A DNA stretch of 64,000 nucleotides from Dryomyza anilis (taxonomy: Eukaryota; Arthropoda; Insecta; Diptera; Dryomyzidae): NCBI GenBank assembly GCA_951804985.1, contig OX638133.1, forward strand, positions 31,707,963-31,771,962, read 5' to 3'. Below the pieces are notes generated by a model, which did not search any database, was not told the origin of the DNA, and saw only the letters and a list, made by a program, of their open reading frames with translations. Both the position numbers and the translations under genes were made by a program. Below, piece after piece: positions 12,331 through 24,650 of the stretch (positions are counted from its first letter, which is position 1; the number at the start of each line of letters is the position of its first letter).

Positions 12331-12634
12331 GCCGCGGTAGCTCAGTAGTTAGTGCGTTGGACTGCGAGCCGAAAGGTCCCCGGTTCAAGCCTGGACTGGG
12401 GCTAACAACAACTTTTCATAGAAACATTTTTCTATACCGCGCTACCTCTCGGCATTAAATGGCAAACGTACGAGAGTAAAACCATGCCTTTGAAAAGCTC
12501 TCACCCGCCGTTCGGATTCGACACTAAACTGTTCGTCCCACCACTTTGAGTACAAATATAACACGCACTGCTCAAAATGGTGAGAGAGCTCGGCCGATGT
12601 TCTTATAGGACTGTAGTGTCAAACTATTATTATA
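12331..12634 (+). repeat. tRNA-derived SINE, copy 2
   Basis: Complete head (gccgcggtagctcagtagtt, box B ggttcaagcc), body and TAT tail. No clear target duplication is visible, which suggests an older insertion. Confidence 0.93.
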
Positions 12635-12799
12635 AAAGAAAATAATCAAAAAGAGTCATTGTCAAAAAATGCTTTTAATTCTCAACAAGTTCAAATAAAT
12701 CAAATAACAATTATACTCCATAAATACAATTCTTATCTTGTTTATGTACAAAGTTGGCAACTCTATTCATTTGTAGTCTCTTCATTATAATGTAACCTG

Positions 12800-13638
12800 G
12801 TAGGCTGCCGCTAGAATGTAGCCTCAATTTTAAGGCAATGATCGACGATCAAAGGAAAACTGCAACTCGGCTCCTGCCGCACCAACCAACGAATCAATCG
12901 ACGAACCAACTGCCTGGGCAGCAGCAGCATTTAAGCACGTTTTTCCACCTTTCTTGGTGGCCACCTTTGTTGCGCTCTGTGGCAGGCAACATCATCCCGG
13001 AGTCTAATGCAAGAAAACAGAAATTCGCGCAAACAGTGCAAAAGCGAACCCCAACGTGAATTGAGCTGTTCTCGGCTGCACGGCTCAGATGTGAAGCAAA
13101 CCGAATGAAAAGAATCGCGAGTCCAAAATGAATGCTTTCGCAAAAGGCATAAAAAATTCGCATTAAAAGCGGTGCGCGTGATCAAAACAACAACAAAATA
13201 AATAAAACAGTGCCAGTTTGAGTTTTAGTGCAGTTAAAAAAAAAACCTCTTTGAAGGTAGTGCAGATTTTTTTTTTAAATTTTATTTCTCCAATGACGCC
13301 TCTTCGTGTTGCGCTCACCTTGACTGTGACTGTTTGATGTGGTGTTCTGCTGCGTTGCCTAACCGCGCGCATTTAAAAACGCCTTAAGTGATGAGTGCCA
13401 AAACCCAATAAATTATCGACGATGCCAAACAAATGATTAGACAGTCGCAGTCGGACAGAGTGTGGTCAGTGCGCCGTTTCTTGCATTACAAAGGCTGCAA
13501 CATCTTCTGTGCCGTGCAAACGGACAGAGTGTGGTCAGTGCGCCGTTTCTTGCATTACAAAGGCTACAACATCTTCTGTGCCGTGCAAACGGTCGGTCGC
13601 CTCGTATACGAATTCTGGCGCTACGTTGGGATTTTTAA
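12800..13638 (+). other. GC-richer host-like island, possible 5' exon ending at GTGAGT
   Basis: The base composition and CAG/CAA-rich words differ from the AT-rich repeats around it. A strong splice donor (aa|GTGAGT) follows at 13639. Just before it lies a 69-bp tandem duplication that keeps frame. Open frames run through it (73 codons from 12838, 69 codons from 13433), but two frames are open at once and none shows a known domain. It could equally be an untranslated exon or a regulatory region. No promoter can be placed with confidence. Confidence 0.35.
13452..13589 (+). repeat. 69-bp tandem duplication, two units
   Basis: Units 13452-13520 and 13521-13589 differ at one base (ggctgcaaca against ggctacaaca). 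The length is 23 codons, so any frame stays open through both. The plus-strand frame from 13433 reads two copies of a DRVWSVRRFLHYKG-type peptide. The near-identity suggests a recent duplication. Confidence 0.95.
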
Positions 13639-13639
13639 G

Positions 13640-14984
13640 TGAGTTGTGGTCATCGTCGGTCGTCTTTTGCTTTGCCGTGCACTTCGCTGCCCTGCGGTTA
13701 CATGGTAGCGCGTATTTTTAATCAATGTTTTACCAGACTTAGTGAAACCCCCCCTTCAGGATAGCAGTTTACTCTGAAGTCTAATACAAGCCAGCATTTA
13801 TCTAGGATGTTATTAGAGCTGCAAAAAGATAAATGCAGGCTTTTGGCTACATTTTTAAGTAGTGTTGTTGTAATTAAAGCGCGAATATCGCTGTTTAAAT
13901 TGTAATAAATTTGTGACTCTTGGAGTGTTAAAGAGTCAAAGTGTTTTCCATTGTAATGCAGCTGAATATTGGCCGTAGGAATTAAATACAAAGTAAGCGA
14001 TTTTTGTGTATCTAATTTTAGGAATTTTGTAAATAGTGCAAAAGTATTTTAATTGATTAAGAAATATAAGGATAAAATTCATAAACTTTATGAATTTCGT
14101 GCGACAAATATTCAACTTATTGTTCATCTCTCGATTTATCAAACGGATTTATGGTAATTTCAAATTGCTATTCTAGAATCTGAAATCAGTTTTGCTCCCC
14201 CCCGTCTGGGATAATAGAAATTTGCAATTAAATAACATGTTTTTTATCTTTGGGAAAATTTGTATTCTTCAAAATAACATATCTTTCACTAAAAGTAGTA
14301 GGGTATAAATTTGGTCCAAGTTTTTTCAAATATTCGACCAAAAATTTAATACATCGAGAACAAAAACTTAAAAATCACTTTAAACTCAGATGCAAAGCAT
14401 TTTTTAAAATTAAAAGTGTGCATGTATGAAAGTCATCCGTATTTAAACACTTTAAATTTCACAGTGTTTACTTTAAATTTTACATTTATTTTATATTTTC
14501 ATGTGACACTTTAAATTTTAAAGTGGGGCTTTTACTTCTAAAGGGCCACTTTTAATTTTTTTCTAAGAGTACAAAATACTCTCAATGAGCGTCAGAGCGC
14601 ATGGCATTGCTTGCCTTACCCTTTTTGTCGCATTTTTGATCTTTGTTTTATTTTTTAACCTTTCCGATATCTCTTATATTCGTACAGTTCATCAGATTGT
14701 GGTTATGGACTATGTTCTACTTGCATGAAGATAAAATATGAAATAAATTGATTTTTATTGAGATAAATTTCAATTTAAAGTGTTGTACTTTAAATTCATC
14801 ATATCTTTAAATTAATGGCGTGAACTATAAGATTTATAGTGCACTTTCTTCTTGGTTTATGCACTTCTTTTCAAATGCAAATTGATCCAGAAAAACTAGG
14901 ATACACGTGTATTTTATTTTTTAATACATAGAATTTTCTCATGTGTGCAGCCAAAAGTTTAATTTTATCGTACGGTATTATAAC
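13640..14984. other. AT-rich DNA with no gene seen
   Basis: The GC content falls after 13720. Short motifs built on actttaaatttt recur at about 14450-14560 and 14775-14805. No open frame above 90 codons and no terminal repeats were seen. Confidence 0.4.
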
Positions 14985-15780
14985 AACAGAAGAAGGTGTG
15001 GCGTGTTATGAAAATATCAATCAGTCTGTCTCTAAGTCTGTCGAAATTAAGATTTTAGATTTTAGACTAGTATACCGAGACTATCGGAATTTAAAATGGG
15101 CATAATCGGTTAATTATGAACTGAGTTCTGATCACTTTTATCAATATACCTCATCATTGTATTAAAAAAGTATTTAACTTTACTGGCCAAGTAAACGATT
15201 TTTAAATAACTCCTTTTACTTTATTGTCAAGTATATAATATAAGTTGTGGTACCAAAAGAGGTCGTAATTCAGTTTAGTGACCTACTTTCAAATGTAACA
15301 TAAACATAATCACACATGTGTATAATATTTACAATCTTTTTGGATCAACTACAATAGTCACAGTTCTTCAAATTATTATTATACCCCCTATAAAAATGTC
15401 TACCCTACCCTACCCAAACTGACATCTACGGGTGCATGCTCTTTTATACCGCATGAAGTGGAATTGTTTGCTCAAATATATAAATGTTTTCCCAGGTAAC
15501 CACTTGTGGTTCCCGAAAAAAAAAAATCAATTCGGTACACTTACTCATTGGACATTTCGGTACTCAAATGAAAGGATTTCATGATTGCAATTTTGCAGTT
15601 ATTTTCAGCATGCGTAAACCCTGGGGACCTCTTGACCACTTTAAAATGTTATCACACACATTATCACATGGTATTTATAGTACCACTATAACTTTTATAA
15701 TTTTTACTAACACCAACTATCAAAATTTCACTATTTGAAAATTTTCTATGTGACCTAACCTTGCTTACTGTTTTTTTTTT
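14985..15780 (-). mobile_element. element B-like copy, decayed
   Basis: The right end (gtgacctaaccttgcttactg, 15751-15771) is the complement of the B start (ccagttgggaaggttaggtcac). A B-like stretch with ataactttataattttta and tatcaaaatttcac precedes it. Weak (GTCT) words at about 15025-15045 may be the microsatellite part. It is much eroded, and the outer limit near 14985 is uncertain. Confidence 0.5.
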
Positions 15781-16715
15781 GTTTGTTACCAAAAAGCAGT
15801 TACAGTTACTATAAGAACCTTATTCCGATCGTGATCCCCAGAGTGATCATTTAAACATACGGTAGCAATAAAACTTGTCAACTGCGCAATAAAGCTATCA
15901 AGATTTATGAATGAACACATAAAATGTGCATAAAATACGAGTAACGTTGATGGGAGATAAGCGACTTGATTTGCGGCTTGTTGACGACTGGTCCCAAAAT
16001 TTAATTGGATTTGAATTTGATTTTGAATTTGATATTGGCAGGAATTACATAAGCTAATTCGATTAAATAACGATGAGTAAAGAAAAATAATAAAAAAAAA
16101 GAATTTTATGTAGTTAGATAAATAGTAACATTTCCATAACATTGATGAGAAATTATGAGCTTACAAAACGAAAAAAATATATAGTCATGGACATCCCATA
16201 CATCAATTCTAAATAATACGGGGTTACCGATTTTAACAGCATACTAAGTTTTTTTTGTACTGCTTAAAGTTTTTCAAAAATTGACTGTAGAAATTTTAAG
16301 CCATTTTCAGCCACTTTTTTGAACAAAAAAATACAGTCTATTATACAACTCGTTTTCCAAAAAACTGTAAACGTAATTTTTCTTTCAATAGTCATACTAA
16401 TTGTAATATACCAACAAATTCTATTATTCCGATAGGGTTTTCAGATATTTGAATTTAAACTCGAATAATATTGATTTTTTAACCAATTTTTTGACGCTTT
16501 TTTTAGTATTGTGAATCTAATGATAAATAAGAAACATATATATGGTTATACACAGCATAGTTCAAGCTAACGATGAAAATTACTATTTTTTCTGTATCGG
16601 TTCTCATATTTAAAATAGGCTCTATCACACAATTTCCGTCAGAAACTGTTGAAATTTCATATAAATAGGTACAAATTATAAGAGTAGGGTAAAAAAATGC
16701 TATAGGTCATTGATG
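15781..16715. other. AT-rich DNA with no gene seen
   Basis: A 118-codon minus-strand frame (15786-16142) includes a short IQNQIQIQ run from a tttgaatttgatttt repeat. It shows no domain and no splice context. The rest is A/T-rich. Confidence 0.4.
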
Positions 16716-16716
16716 G

Positions 16717-16945
16717 TCCTGAACTAAAAAAAAAATGTACCTATTTCAAGTAAATATGGGAATGATTTAGCTCCATGGAATGTATTTCTTTAAATCAAGT
16801 CCATTTTTCTTGTAATCAAAGAATTCTTTTTTTAAATGAACGTTTTTTTATTATTCAAATAAATGAAATGTGTGTTAACGTGAAAGAATAAATTTCTATG
16901 GAGCCATTTTACTTTAATTAGGTAAATATTTTTTTCAGTGTGACC
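16717..16945. mobile_element. probable MITE with diverged inverted ends
   Basis: The left end (ctgaactaaaaaaaaaatg, then agtaaatatggga and gctccat) is matched on the opposite strand by the right end (cactgaaaaaaatatttacc, then agtaaaatggctccat). The arms are about 60 bp and imperfect. No target duplication was resolved. Confidence 0.45.
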
Positions 16946-17017
16946 TGGTATAGCGAAACAATTGATAATTGATTAATGGCAGTTCCTACACGTGTGGTAA
17001 TTTAGTTTAGTTTAGTA

Positions 17018-17332
17018 GCCGCGGTAGCTCAGTGGTTAGTGCGTTGGACTGCGAGCCGAAAGGTCCCCGGTTCAAGCCTGGACTGGGGCTAACAACATCT
17101 TTTCATAGAAACATTTTTCTATACCGCGCTACCTCTCGTCAGTAAATGGCAAACCTACGAGAGTAAAACCATTGCCTATGAAAAAGCTCTCACCCGCCGT
17201 TCGGATTCGGCAATAAACTGTAGGTCCCATTACTTTGAGTACAAATACAACACGCACAGCTCAAAATGGTGAGAGAGCTCGGCCGAAGTTCTATACAGAA
17301 CTGTAGCGCCAAACTATTATTATTATTATTAT
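17018..17332 (+). repeat. tRNA-derived SINE, copy 3
   Basis: Full-length copy with intact box A and box B and a long TAT tail. It is among the copies closest to the shared consensus, and one of the longest. Confidence 0.94.
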
Positions 17333-18028
17333 GCAATCATTACCGGTTCAGGTTTGTCTAATTTCAAATATGATAATAATCAGGTGCCTGATTCAAAACG
17401 TGACGTTATTCGTACCCTTCCTGATTTTACCCTTATCCTAACCTCTACGTATACTTAAATTCTTTTGCTTCTGCTTCTACCAAATTTACCAAACATAGTT
17501 GTAATGCAATAAGTTTTGCAATGACAAAAACCGAGTGAAAATTTAGTTTAGGGTGTCATCATTGTCAGGTTGACGCTAATCAAAGTTGATATCCTGGGCT
17601 CTAATCACGTATGACGATAATCGCCTAACGATATCGTTTAGACGATAGTCTTACTTAAGGATTAATAGTGTCCGATCAGATTGTATTAAGTAGACTTTAT
17701 GTCAGGATTCTTTGTAAACGATGGATCAGATTGCCTTACATGGATTTGAAAATATGATTACTCTAGTCGACCCTGATAAGGGTCATTTCAGAGTTCGATC
17801 AGGGACGGATGCGAAATAAGGCCAACTTTACCAATTTGCTTTCGGGAAATGAGACATTGAAATGAGATATGAATTTTTAAAAATATTGAGATTTCTGAAT
17901 TTTTTTGAATTATTATTTGTGGTCAAAATTTTTTTATTAGGTTTTTTTTTGATTCATTTTGTAACCCAATTTTGTTATAACAACTCGATCAGATTATAAT
18001 AATACGATTTCCAATAAGTTTTTTTCAT
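17333..18028. other. AT-rich DNA with no gene seen
   Basis: No open frame over 60 codons was recognised. A small palindromic stretch (cgataatcgcctaacgat...atcgtttagacgat) lies near 17615-17650. Confidence 0.35.
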
Positions 18029-18408
18029 ACACTCAAAATAACATCTGCTTAAATTACACGAATGTTTCATAAAATTCTACATATACCCTCAAAATTTACG
18101 AAATTTTAGTAATTCATTAGTGAAATGTAAGGCTCATTCGTAAAATATGTTATTCTTTCGTAAAAAATAGTTAGAAAGAACAATATTACGAAAGTTTCGT
18201 AACTTAAGCAAAATATTCGTAATTTTGTTGTTGTTTTAATTTTACGAATATTGATACGTAATATATACGAATAATTCGTAAAAAATATTTTTAAAAATAA
18301 TAGAAATTACAAATGCTTCGTGTACTTTACGAATTGTTCGCGTATTTTACGAAATTAAAAAATACTAAAAAATATTTCGTAAAATGTCCTAGAAATTATT
18401 TTGAGTGT
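18029..18408. mobile_element. MITE with ACACTCAAAATAA ends
   Basis: The 380-bp segment begins acactcaaaataa and ends in the matching complement ttattttgagtgt. Inside it, motifs of the type ttacgaa and ttcgtaa recur many times on both strands, so it can fold extensively. No target duplication was resolved and there is no protein frame. Confidence 0.75.
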
Positions 18409-20274
18409 CAGATTAAGTTACAAACCATAACACTACCAGAGGTATGTAAAGCATAGAGTTAACGAGACTAACAGAATATACTTCATCTCTTCACTGATTT
18501 TAATTTTAAATCAAACTGATTTAGAATTAAATCAATATTTCCTAAACATTTACTATAACATTAAATATTTTCGTATAAACCATGTTTTTCTTATATTTAG
18601 AAACACATTTTCAGCTAGCTGGATGGTTTTTACTATATTAATTAAAATCTCTCCATGATTCTATGCTGTTACTAAAAAAAGTTTATAGTGCCCAAATTTC
18701 CACTCAGGATTCTATAAATCATTTCTATATAGTTCAATTAAAATAAGCATCTGCAAATTTTATAAATGGGATTGTTAGCAAGTGTAATTTTTCATTATCT
18801 ACATTTAGTTAGGGAACATGTTTTTTTTTGTGGAATTTCAGTAATTGCAAAAAAGTGGTTTTAATAATACGATTTATTTTTAGAATTTCTGAAATATCGA
18901 AGAAATCATAGTTTTTGATTATCACAATTTAGTTATTTTATTTCTCAAATTTATTTAGTTTAGTTCGACTTTTTGAGGGATCTTTAAATTTGTTTTGTAT
19001 TTCATTTGGCTTTATTTCTACGACTGATTGACTCCCTATTTCTCATGTCTAGTCAATTAAATTAGTATTTATAACCTCATTTTCACCTTAACCAATCATT
19101 ACTGGCTTAAAGCTTTTTTAAATGGTACGATTAACACGTTCATAAAAGATCCAGGATCCAGCCCTATTCATGATAGTTATCTGTCAGATCCAGAGTATTT
19201 ATTTGCAATCGTTAATTTATGCATTCAGTTCAACAGTCAATTGCTACCAACTGACGACAAAGCAAACTCATTAATTCCAATGTTCGGCGATCCATCCACG
19301 TTCTCAATCACATCGCGACCTCGTCCTTAACAAGTGAAACCCGAGCTCAATTTAGACGGAGCTTAAATCGAGCCAAACAAACAAATGAAAAATAAAATAA
19401 AAACGAAACGAAACAAAAATCATTGAAAGAGTTTAACAACTTAATTGGATTTGCATGTAATTTTATTGCTGAGATGTTAAGAATCGACAGTTGTTGCTGG
19501 GCATCATTATTGTTGCTGCATCATTGTTGTTGCTGCATCATTGTTGTTGCTGCATCATTGTTGTGGCCGTTGTTGATGTCGCTGTTGTTGCGCCTGCTGT
19601 TGGTGTTGTTTAATCAACGATAAGAAAACAAACATGGCAGAAATTAAGGCAGCTACAAATGCGCAAAAAATGCTTACAACAAAAAACCAACTAATGAAAA
19701 TAAATCGTGAAAAAAAGTGTAGAAAATTATAACAAAAAAAAAAAAAATTGAAGATCTGCGTATGCGTAACAAACGCAGATAAGGATACAAAGTGACGTCA
19801 AAAAAAAAACGTAAATGTTCAAAAAGTGCGTTGGCAAAGATCACATATAAAAAAAACGGCAACAAATGAGGAATTTATTTAAATGATGGCACAAAAATGT
19901 GAATAAAATAAAGCCAAAAAAATAAAAATGAATAAATCTAAATCTTAATTTTAATTTAAAACAATTTAAACAACTTTAAAATACGCACTTTTGATCAGAT
20001 CGTAGCGACTGTCAAAAAGTCAACATTAAGTGAATCGTTAAAAAGGACCTAAACAATTTGATAGAACTGCTTGTTTTACAAAACAATGTTACGGCGGATA
20101 CAAAATATGTTACTGAAAATTTAATTTTGTGGTAAGTCTAACAATGACATATTTTATAATAAACTATATTATACCAGGTCTATACAAAAATATACAAATA
20201 ATATTTATATTCAAACACAAATTCAGATATTCCATTTTAAACAAATCAAATTAAAACAAATCATATGAAATTTA
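18409..20274. other. AT-rich DNA with a small host-like island at 19.2-19.7 kb
   Basis: 18.4-19.2 kb shows nothing but AT-rich DNA. At about 19230-19640 the sequence is GC-richer, with a 17-bp tandem repeat and CAA-type runs, and looks like host regulatory or untranslated sequence. From 19.64 to 20.27 kb it is AT-rich with A-runs, and no gene is seen. Confidence 0.4.
19503..19570 (-). repeat. 17-bp tandem repeat of CAA/GCA type
   Basis: The unit gcatcattgttgttgct (plus strand) repeats about four times. The period of 17 shifts frame at each unit, so the 66-codon plus-strand frame that crosses it (19423-19623) reads different residues in each unit and is not a plausible protein. Confidence 0.8.
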
Positions 20275-20568
20275 GCCGCGGTAGCTCAGTGGTTAGTGCA
20301 TTGGACTGCGAGCCGAAAGGTCCCCGGTTCAAGCCTGGACTGGGGCTAACAACATCTTTTCATAGAAACATTTTTCTATACCGTGCTACCTCTCGTCAGT
20401 AAATGGCAAACCTACGAGAGTAAAACCATTGCCTATGAAAAGCTCTCACCCGCCGTTCGGATTCGGCAATAAACTGTAGGTCCTACCACTTTGAGTACAA
20501 ATATAACACGCACAGCTCAAAATGGTGAGAGAGCTCGGCCTATTATATTATTATTATTATTATTATAT
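20275..20568 (+). repeat. tRNA-derived SINE, copy 4, with target duplication
   Basis: Head and body are near consensus, but the end lacks the usual 30 bases before the tail. The target duplication atatgaaatt lies at 20263-20272 and 20565-20574. Confidence 0.93.
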
Positions 20569-21254
20569 GAAATTAAAAAGCATTGGTTTCAAAAATTGTC
20601 CGAAAAATTAGTTTTTTGAAATAAAAATTTTAAATGAATTACATACATTACACTGTACGGCACTAATATTTGAACTCCATTTTTTTTTTATTTACACGTT
20701 CTCTATGGTCAGTGGAACAGAAATGTAGTATAAACTTATACCCCTACACGTCTGCGTTAGGCGCTATTGGGTCCTAAAGGGTTCAAAGGATAACCAATAT
20801 AGTTCGTCATTTTGCAGCGAAATGGTTCCAATATAGTTCGTCATTTTGCAGCGAAATGGTTTTGATGTCTAAAGAGCGATTATAGGGAACTTCCTAAGGA
20901 TGATTTTCAATATAACTTTTCACATGTAAAAAATAATTTTTGTATTTTAGCGCCAGGTTCTCCGTGTCTAATGCAGAAAACATATTTTTATTCTTATCAC
21001 TGGTAAGAATATTAAACCAGTTGGGAAGGTTAGATCACATGGGAACTTTTAAAGTAGGTGTTATTATGATAGTTAGGATCATCAAAATTATAGTCGGTCT
21101 AAGCAGACTATAAATACCCTACACATATGTGTGGTTACCAGTAAAAGTGATATATAGGTCACCAGGATATACGAATTCCGAAAATAACTACAAACTTTCA
21201 ATCGCTGAAGTATTTCCATTCATTTGATACCCATATTTACAAATGGGTAGGTGT

Positions 21255-22955
21255 GCCTCTTCCTGTAAAGATGAGAACGGAAATCTAGTGACAGATATCC
21301 AGAGCACACTGAAAATATGGAGGGATTACTTCTCTAAACTGCTGACCGGTGATGATGACCTCAATTCCACCGATAGAGAAGCAAACCCGGCAACCCCAGT
21401 ACTTGATGACGACGTTGAGATTCCGCCACCCGACCATGACGAGGTCAGAACAGCCATTGCTCGGCTGAAAAACAACAAAGCCGCAGGTGCTGATGGCCTG
21501 CCTGCTGAATTGTTTAAGACCGGAGGCGAAGAGCTAATAGAGAGCATGCACGAGCTCGTAAGCAGAATATGGTCGGATGAAAGCATGCCAAGTGACTGGA
21601 ACCTCAGTGTACTCTGCCCAATCCTTAAGAAAAAGGATCCCACTATCTGCGCTAACTACCGTGGGATCAGCCTACTCAATATCGCATACAAGGTTCTATC
21701 GAGCGTATTATGTGAAAGACTGAAGCCCATCGTCAACAGACTGATTGGACCTTATCAGTGCGGCTTCAGACCTGGAAAGTCCACCATAGACCAGATTTTC
21801 ACATTGCGCCTAATCCAGGAAAAGACCCTAGAAAAACAGATCGACACCTACCACTTATTAGTCGACTATAAAGCCGCCTTCGACACTCCGATAAGGGAAC
21901 GATTATACGCCGCAATGTCTGAGTTCGGTATACCTGCGAAACTTATAAGGCTTTGCAGGATGACCCTGAGCAACACACGTTGCTCAGTGAGAATAGGAAA
22001 AGACCTCTCCGAGCCATTTCATACCGAACGAGGTTTCAGACAGGGTGACTCCCTATCGTGCGACTTTTTTAACTTATTGATGGAGAAAATAGTTCGAGCT
22101 GCCGAACTCCGTCAAAGCGGCACTATCCTCAACAAAAGTGTCATGCTGCTCGCATATGCCGACGATATTGATATCATTGGCAGGAGCACACGAGCAGTCA
22201 GCGCAGCATTCTCCAGATTGGAGAAAGAGTCGCGTCGAATGGGTCTAGCGGTGAACGAGGACAAGACGAAGTTCCTTGTGTCAACAAGCAAAAAAGAGTC
22301 CGTGCGTCTTGGACAAAAAGCTGATTTTGACACCCACATGTTCGACATTGTGAAGGACTTCGTCTATCTGGGATCCAGCGTAAACAGCAACAACGACGTC
22401 AGCCTGGAGATCAAACGGAGAATAACTCTTGCCAACAGGTGCTACTTTGGGCTCAGTAGGCAATTGAGAAGCAGAGCCCTCTCTCGCCGGACAAAAATAA
22501 CGCTCTACAAGTCACTCATCATGCCCGTCCTACTTTATGGTGCAGAAACATGGACGCTGGCCACCACCGAAGAGAGAGTACTGGGAGCGTTCGAGAGAAA
22601 GATTCTCCGTAAAATCTTTGGTCCTATCTGCTTTGCTAACGAGTATCGAATCAGGATGAACCACGAGCTGTATGAGTTATTCGACGACATTGACATAGTC
22701 AAGCGCATCAAGATCCAGCGGCTTCGCTGGCTAGGTCATGTCGAACGAATGGATGAAAACACTCCAGCCAAGAAGGTGCTTGAATCGAAACTCGAAGGTG
22801 GACAGCGTAGAAGAGGGCGTCCAAATCTGCGTTAGAAAGACCAAGTTGAGGACAACCCGGCAACGCTTGGTATTTCTAACTGGCGTCAGCGCGCGCAAAG
22901 CAGATCCGACTGGCGCGGCTTCATCTCAGCGGCCAAAACCGATCCACGGTTGTAA
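21255..22955 (+). pseudogene. RTE-like reverse transcriptase, truncated, one nonsense change
   Basis: This is one long frame of a LINE polymerase that copies RNA into DNA at the target. Counting residues from the ATG at 21243, it shows NNKAAGADGLP (77-87), NYRGISLLN (138-146), GFRPGKSTIDQ (174-184), KAAFD (210-214), GFRQGDSLS (264-272) and the catalytic box YADD (305-308). A C-terminal WLGHVERMDE/RRRGRP block follows. That ATG belongs to element B, not to the LINE, so residues 1-4 are host sequence. A TAG at 22833-22835 replaces the tryptophan seen in the 9.2-kb copy; the frame then continues to the natural stop at 22953-22955. Only this nonsense change and the 5' truncation disable it, so it is fairly young. 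The endonuclease domain expected upstream is absent. Confidence 0.9.
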
Positions 22956-22977
22956 GGGCCATTTAAGTAAGTAAGTA
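21255..22977 (+). mobile_element. RTE-like non-LTR retrotransposon, 5'-truncated (copy 1)
   Basis: The inserted DNA starts at gcctcttcc and ends in a TAAG tandem. Element B flanks it with a 6-bp target duplication, aggtgt, at 21249-21254 and 22978-22983. The empty site atgggtaggtgtaccg in B copy 2 (about 47345) proves the limits. It is 5'-truncated as usual for LINEs and lacks the endonuclease part. Confidence 0.92.
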
Positions 22978-23526
22978 AGGTGTACCGAATTTCGATTTAT
23001 TTTGTTGAACCACAAGTCGTTTCGCCGGAAACCATTATTTTCATGTTGACTCATTTGAGCATGAGTCAATATATATTTTACCAAAAAAAAGTTTACCTAA
23101 GCACGTATACAATAAAATTGAACTGTAGATATTCATTTTATATGAGGTATTTGAACATAAGTGGTCGGTTCTCAGGTCACAATAAACCGATCATGCCAAT
23201 TGTTCAGACAGCTTAGATATATAAGTACTCTAAATCTAAAGTTTCATTGCTCTAGCTCTTCTACTTTTTCTCTAAAAGTGATTTCAACAGACAGACAGAC
23301 AGAGGGACAGACAGACAGACGGACATCGTTAAATCGACTCAGGAGATCATGCTGATCAAGAATATATATATATTTCTTTCATACCGGAGATGCTTCCTGG
23401 GTGTCACAAACGGTGTACCAAACTGAATATACCCTTTCACTCTTAGTGTAGGGTATAAAAAGTTACAAGAGCAAAACTATGATAAAACAAAAATGGGCTA
23501 TATCTCAAAAATTAGTGCTAATAATA

Positions 23527-24335
23527 AACGAGTTGGGAAAGTTAGGTCACATGGGTAAGTTCGGTCACATGGGGCGGATTTTTATAGTCGGTCGGGCCCG
23601 ACTATGGAATACCCTACACCTTGGGTGGGGATATTAATGTGGGATATTTAATTGCATACCTTAATTTTAAAGATTTTAATTATGCTGAACCTCCCCACCC
23701 TCAGAATATTATTCACATATCAGAAATTTACGTCTTATATCCCAATAAATTAAAAAATTTATATAAAAGTATAAACAACTAAAAAAAAAATGGAAAAATA
23801 TAATTGGGCGAACCACGCCTATATTTAAAAATTTGAAAGGCTAATATTTCATAGAATTGATTTTAATAATTTACGGATCAAATTTCCACTATGAAAACCC
23901 GGGAAATAATGAAAAAAAAAAGTGGACGGATCACGCCCATTTTTGGACCACATATTTATATGTGAATTTTAACAATACCTTGTAAATTTTCGAGTTATTA
24001 GTTACGAAAGAGTTATAAAAAAGTGACTTGTATGGGAGGTGGGCGTGTCCGTTGACCGATTTGGCTCATTTTCAAACTTAGTTCCTACTTTTGGCTAAAA
24101 TATATTGAGACGAAATTTCATCGCATTCTGATCAGTATTTCTCAAGTTATTCTGTATTCGGACAGCAAGGCAGCAAGACGGACAGACAGACAGACGGACA
24201 CGGCTAAACGGACTCGGGTAGTGATGCTGATCAAGAATATATATACTTTTCCATACCGGACACGCCTCCTAAGGGGCGTTACAATATATGCACAAAGTTA
24301 ATATACCCTGTACCTCATAGGTGTAGGGTATAAAA
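23527..24335 (+). mobile_element. element A, copy 1
   Basis: About 0.8 kb from aacgagttgggaaagttagg to gtagggtataaaa. Landmarks are cccgactatggaatacccta, gggcggaccacgcc-like stretches, tttccactatgaaaacccgg, gtatgggaggtgggcgtgtc, (GACA)n and the core gctgatcaagaatatatata. The mini-me-like layout has no protein. It lies inside transposon E, next to B. Confidence 0.88.
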
Positions 24336-24650
24336 ACCGATACCGATTTCGGAATCAGCGTCACAATTTTAACTAAAATTTAACTAAAATGATGCAATTT
24401 TCACTGCACTAAAATAATTGTAATAATATATTTCTACGACTTTATTCAAAATTGAAGTAAGAACTATTATTCGTTATTAGTAGGCTTATATTTCAGAAAT
24501 AGTACGTGTTGGAGAATTGAGTTGTTTAGAGACTCTAGCTCAATTTTAATGACGAATATTTTCCCCAAAGACATTATGATAGTTTTCTGACTTCTTCTAC
24601 TGGTTATAACTCCTTAACGAAATTGTTAAAAGAAAACCATTAGAAATAGT
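24336..24650. other. inner part of transposon E with no gene seen
   Basis: AT-rich sequence between element A and the right inverted arm of E. No motif was recognised. Confidence 0.4.

Larger units (their letters stand above)
21014..23460 (+). mobile_element. element B, copy 1, interrupted by a LINE
   Basis: It runs from aaaccagttgggaagg to gtagggtataaaa and matches copy 2 (47115-47810) on both sides of the LINE at 21255-22977. The right part has (GACA)n, the core gctgatcaagaatatatata and the ttccataccgg tail shared with element A, the mini-me-like layout. It has no coding sequence of its own. Confidence 0.85.

Noticed and set aside
22112..22463. Minus-strand frames opposite the LINE polymerase
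   Set aside because: Shadows of the plus-strand reverse transcriptase frame.
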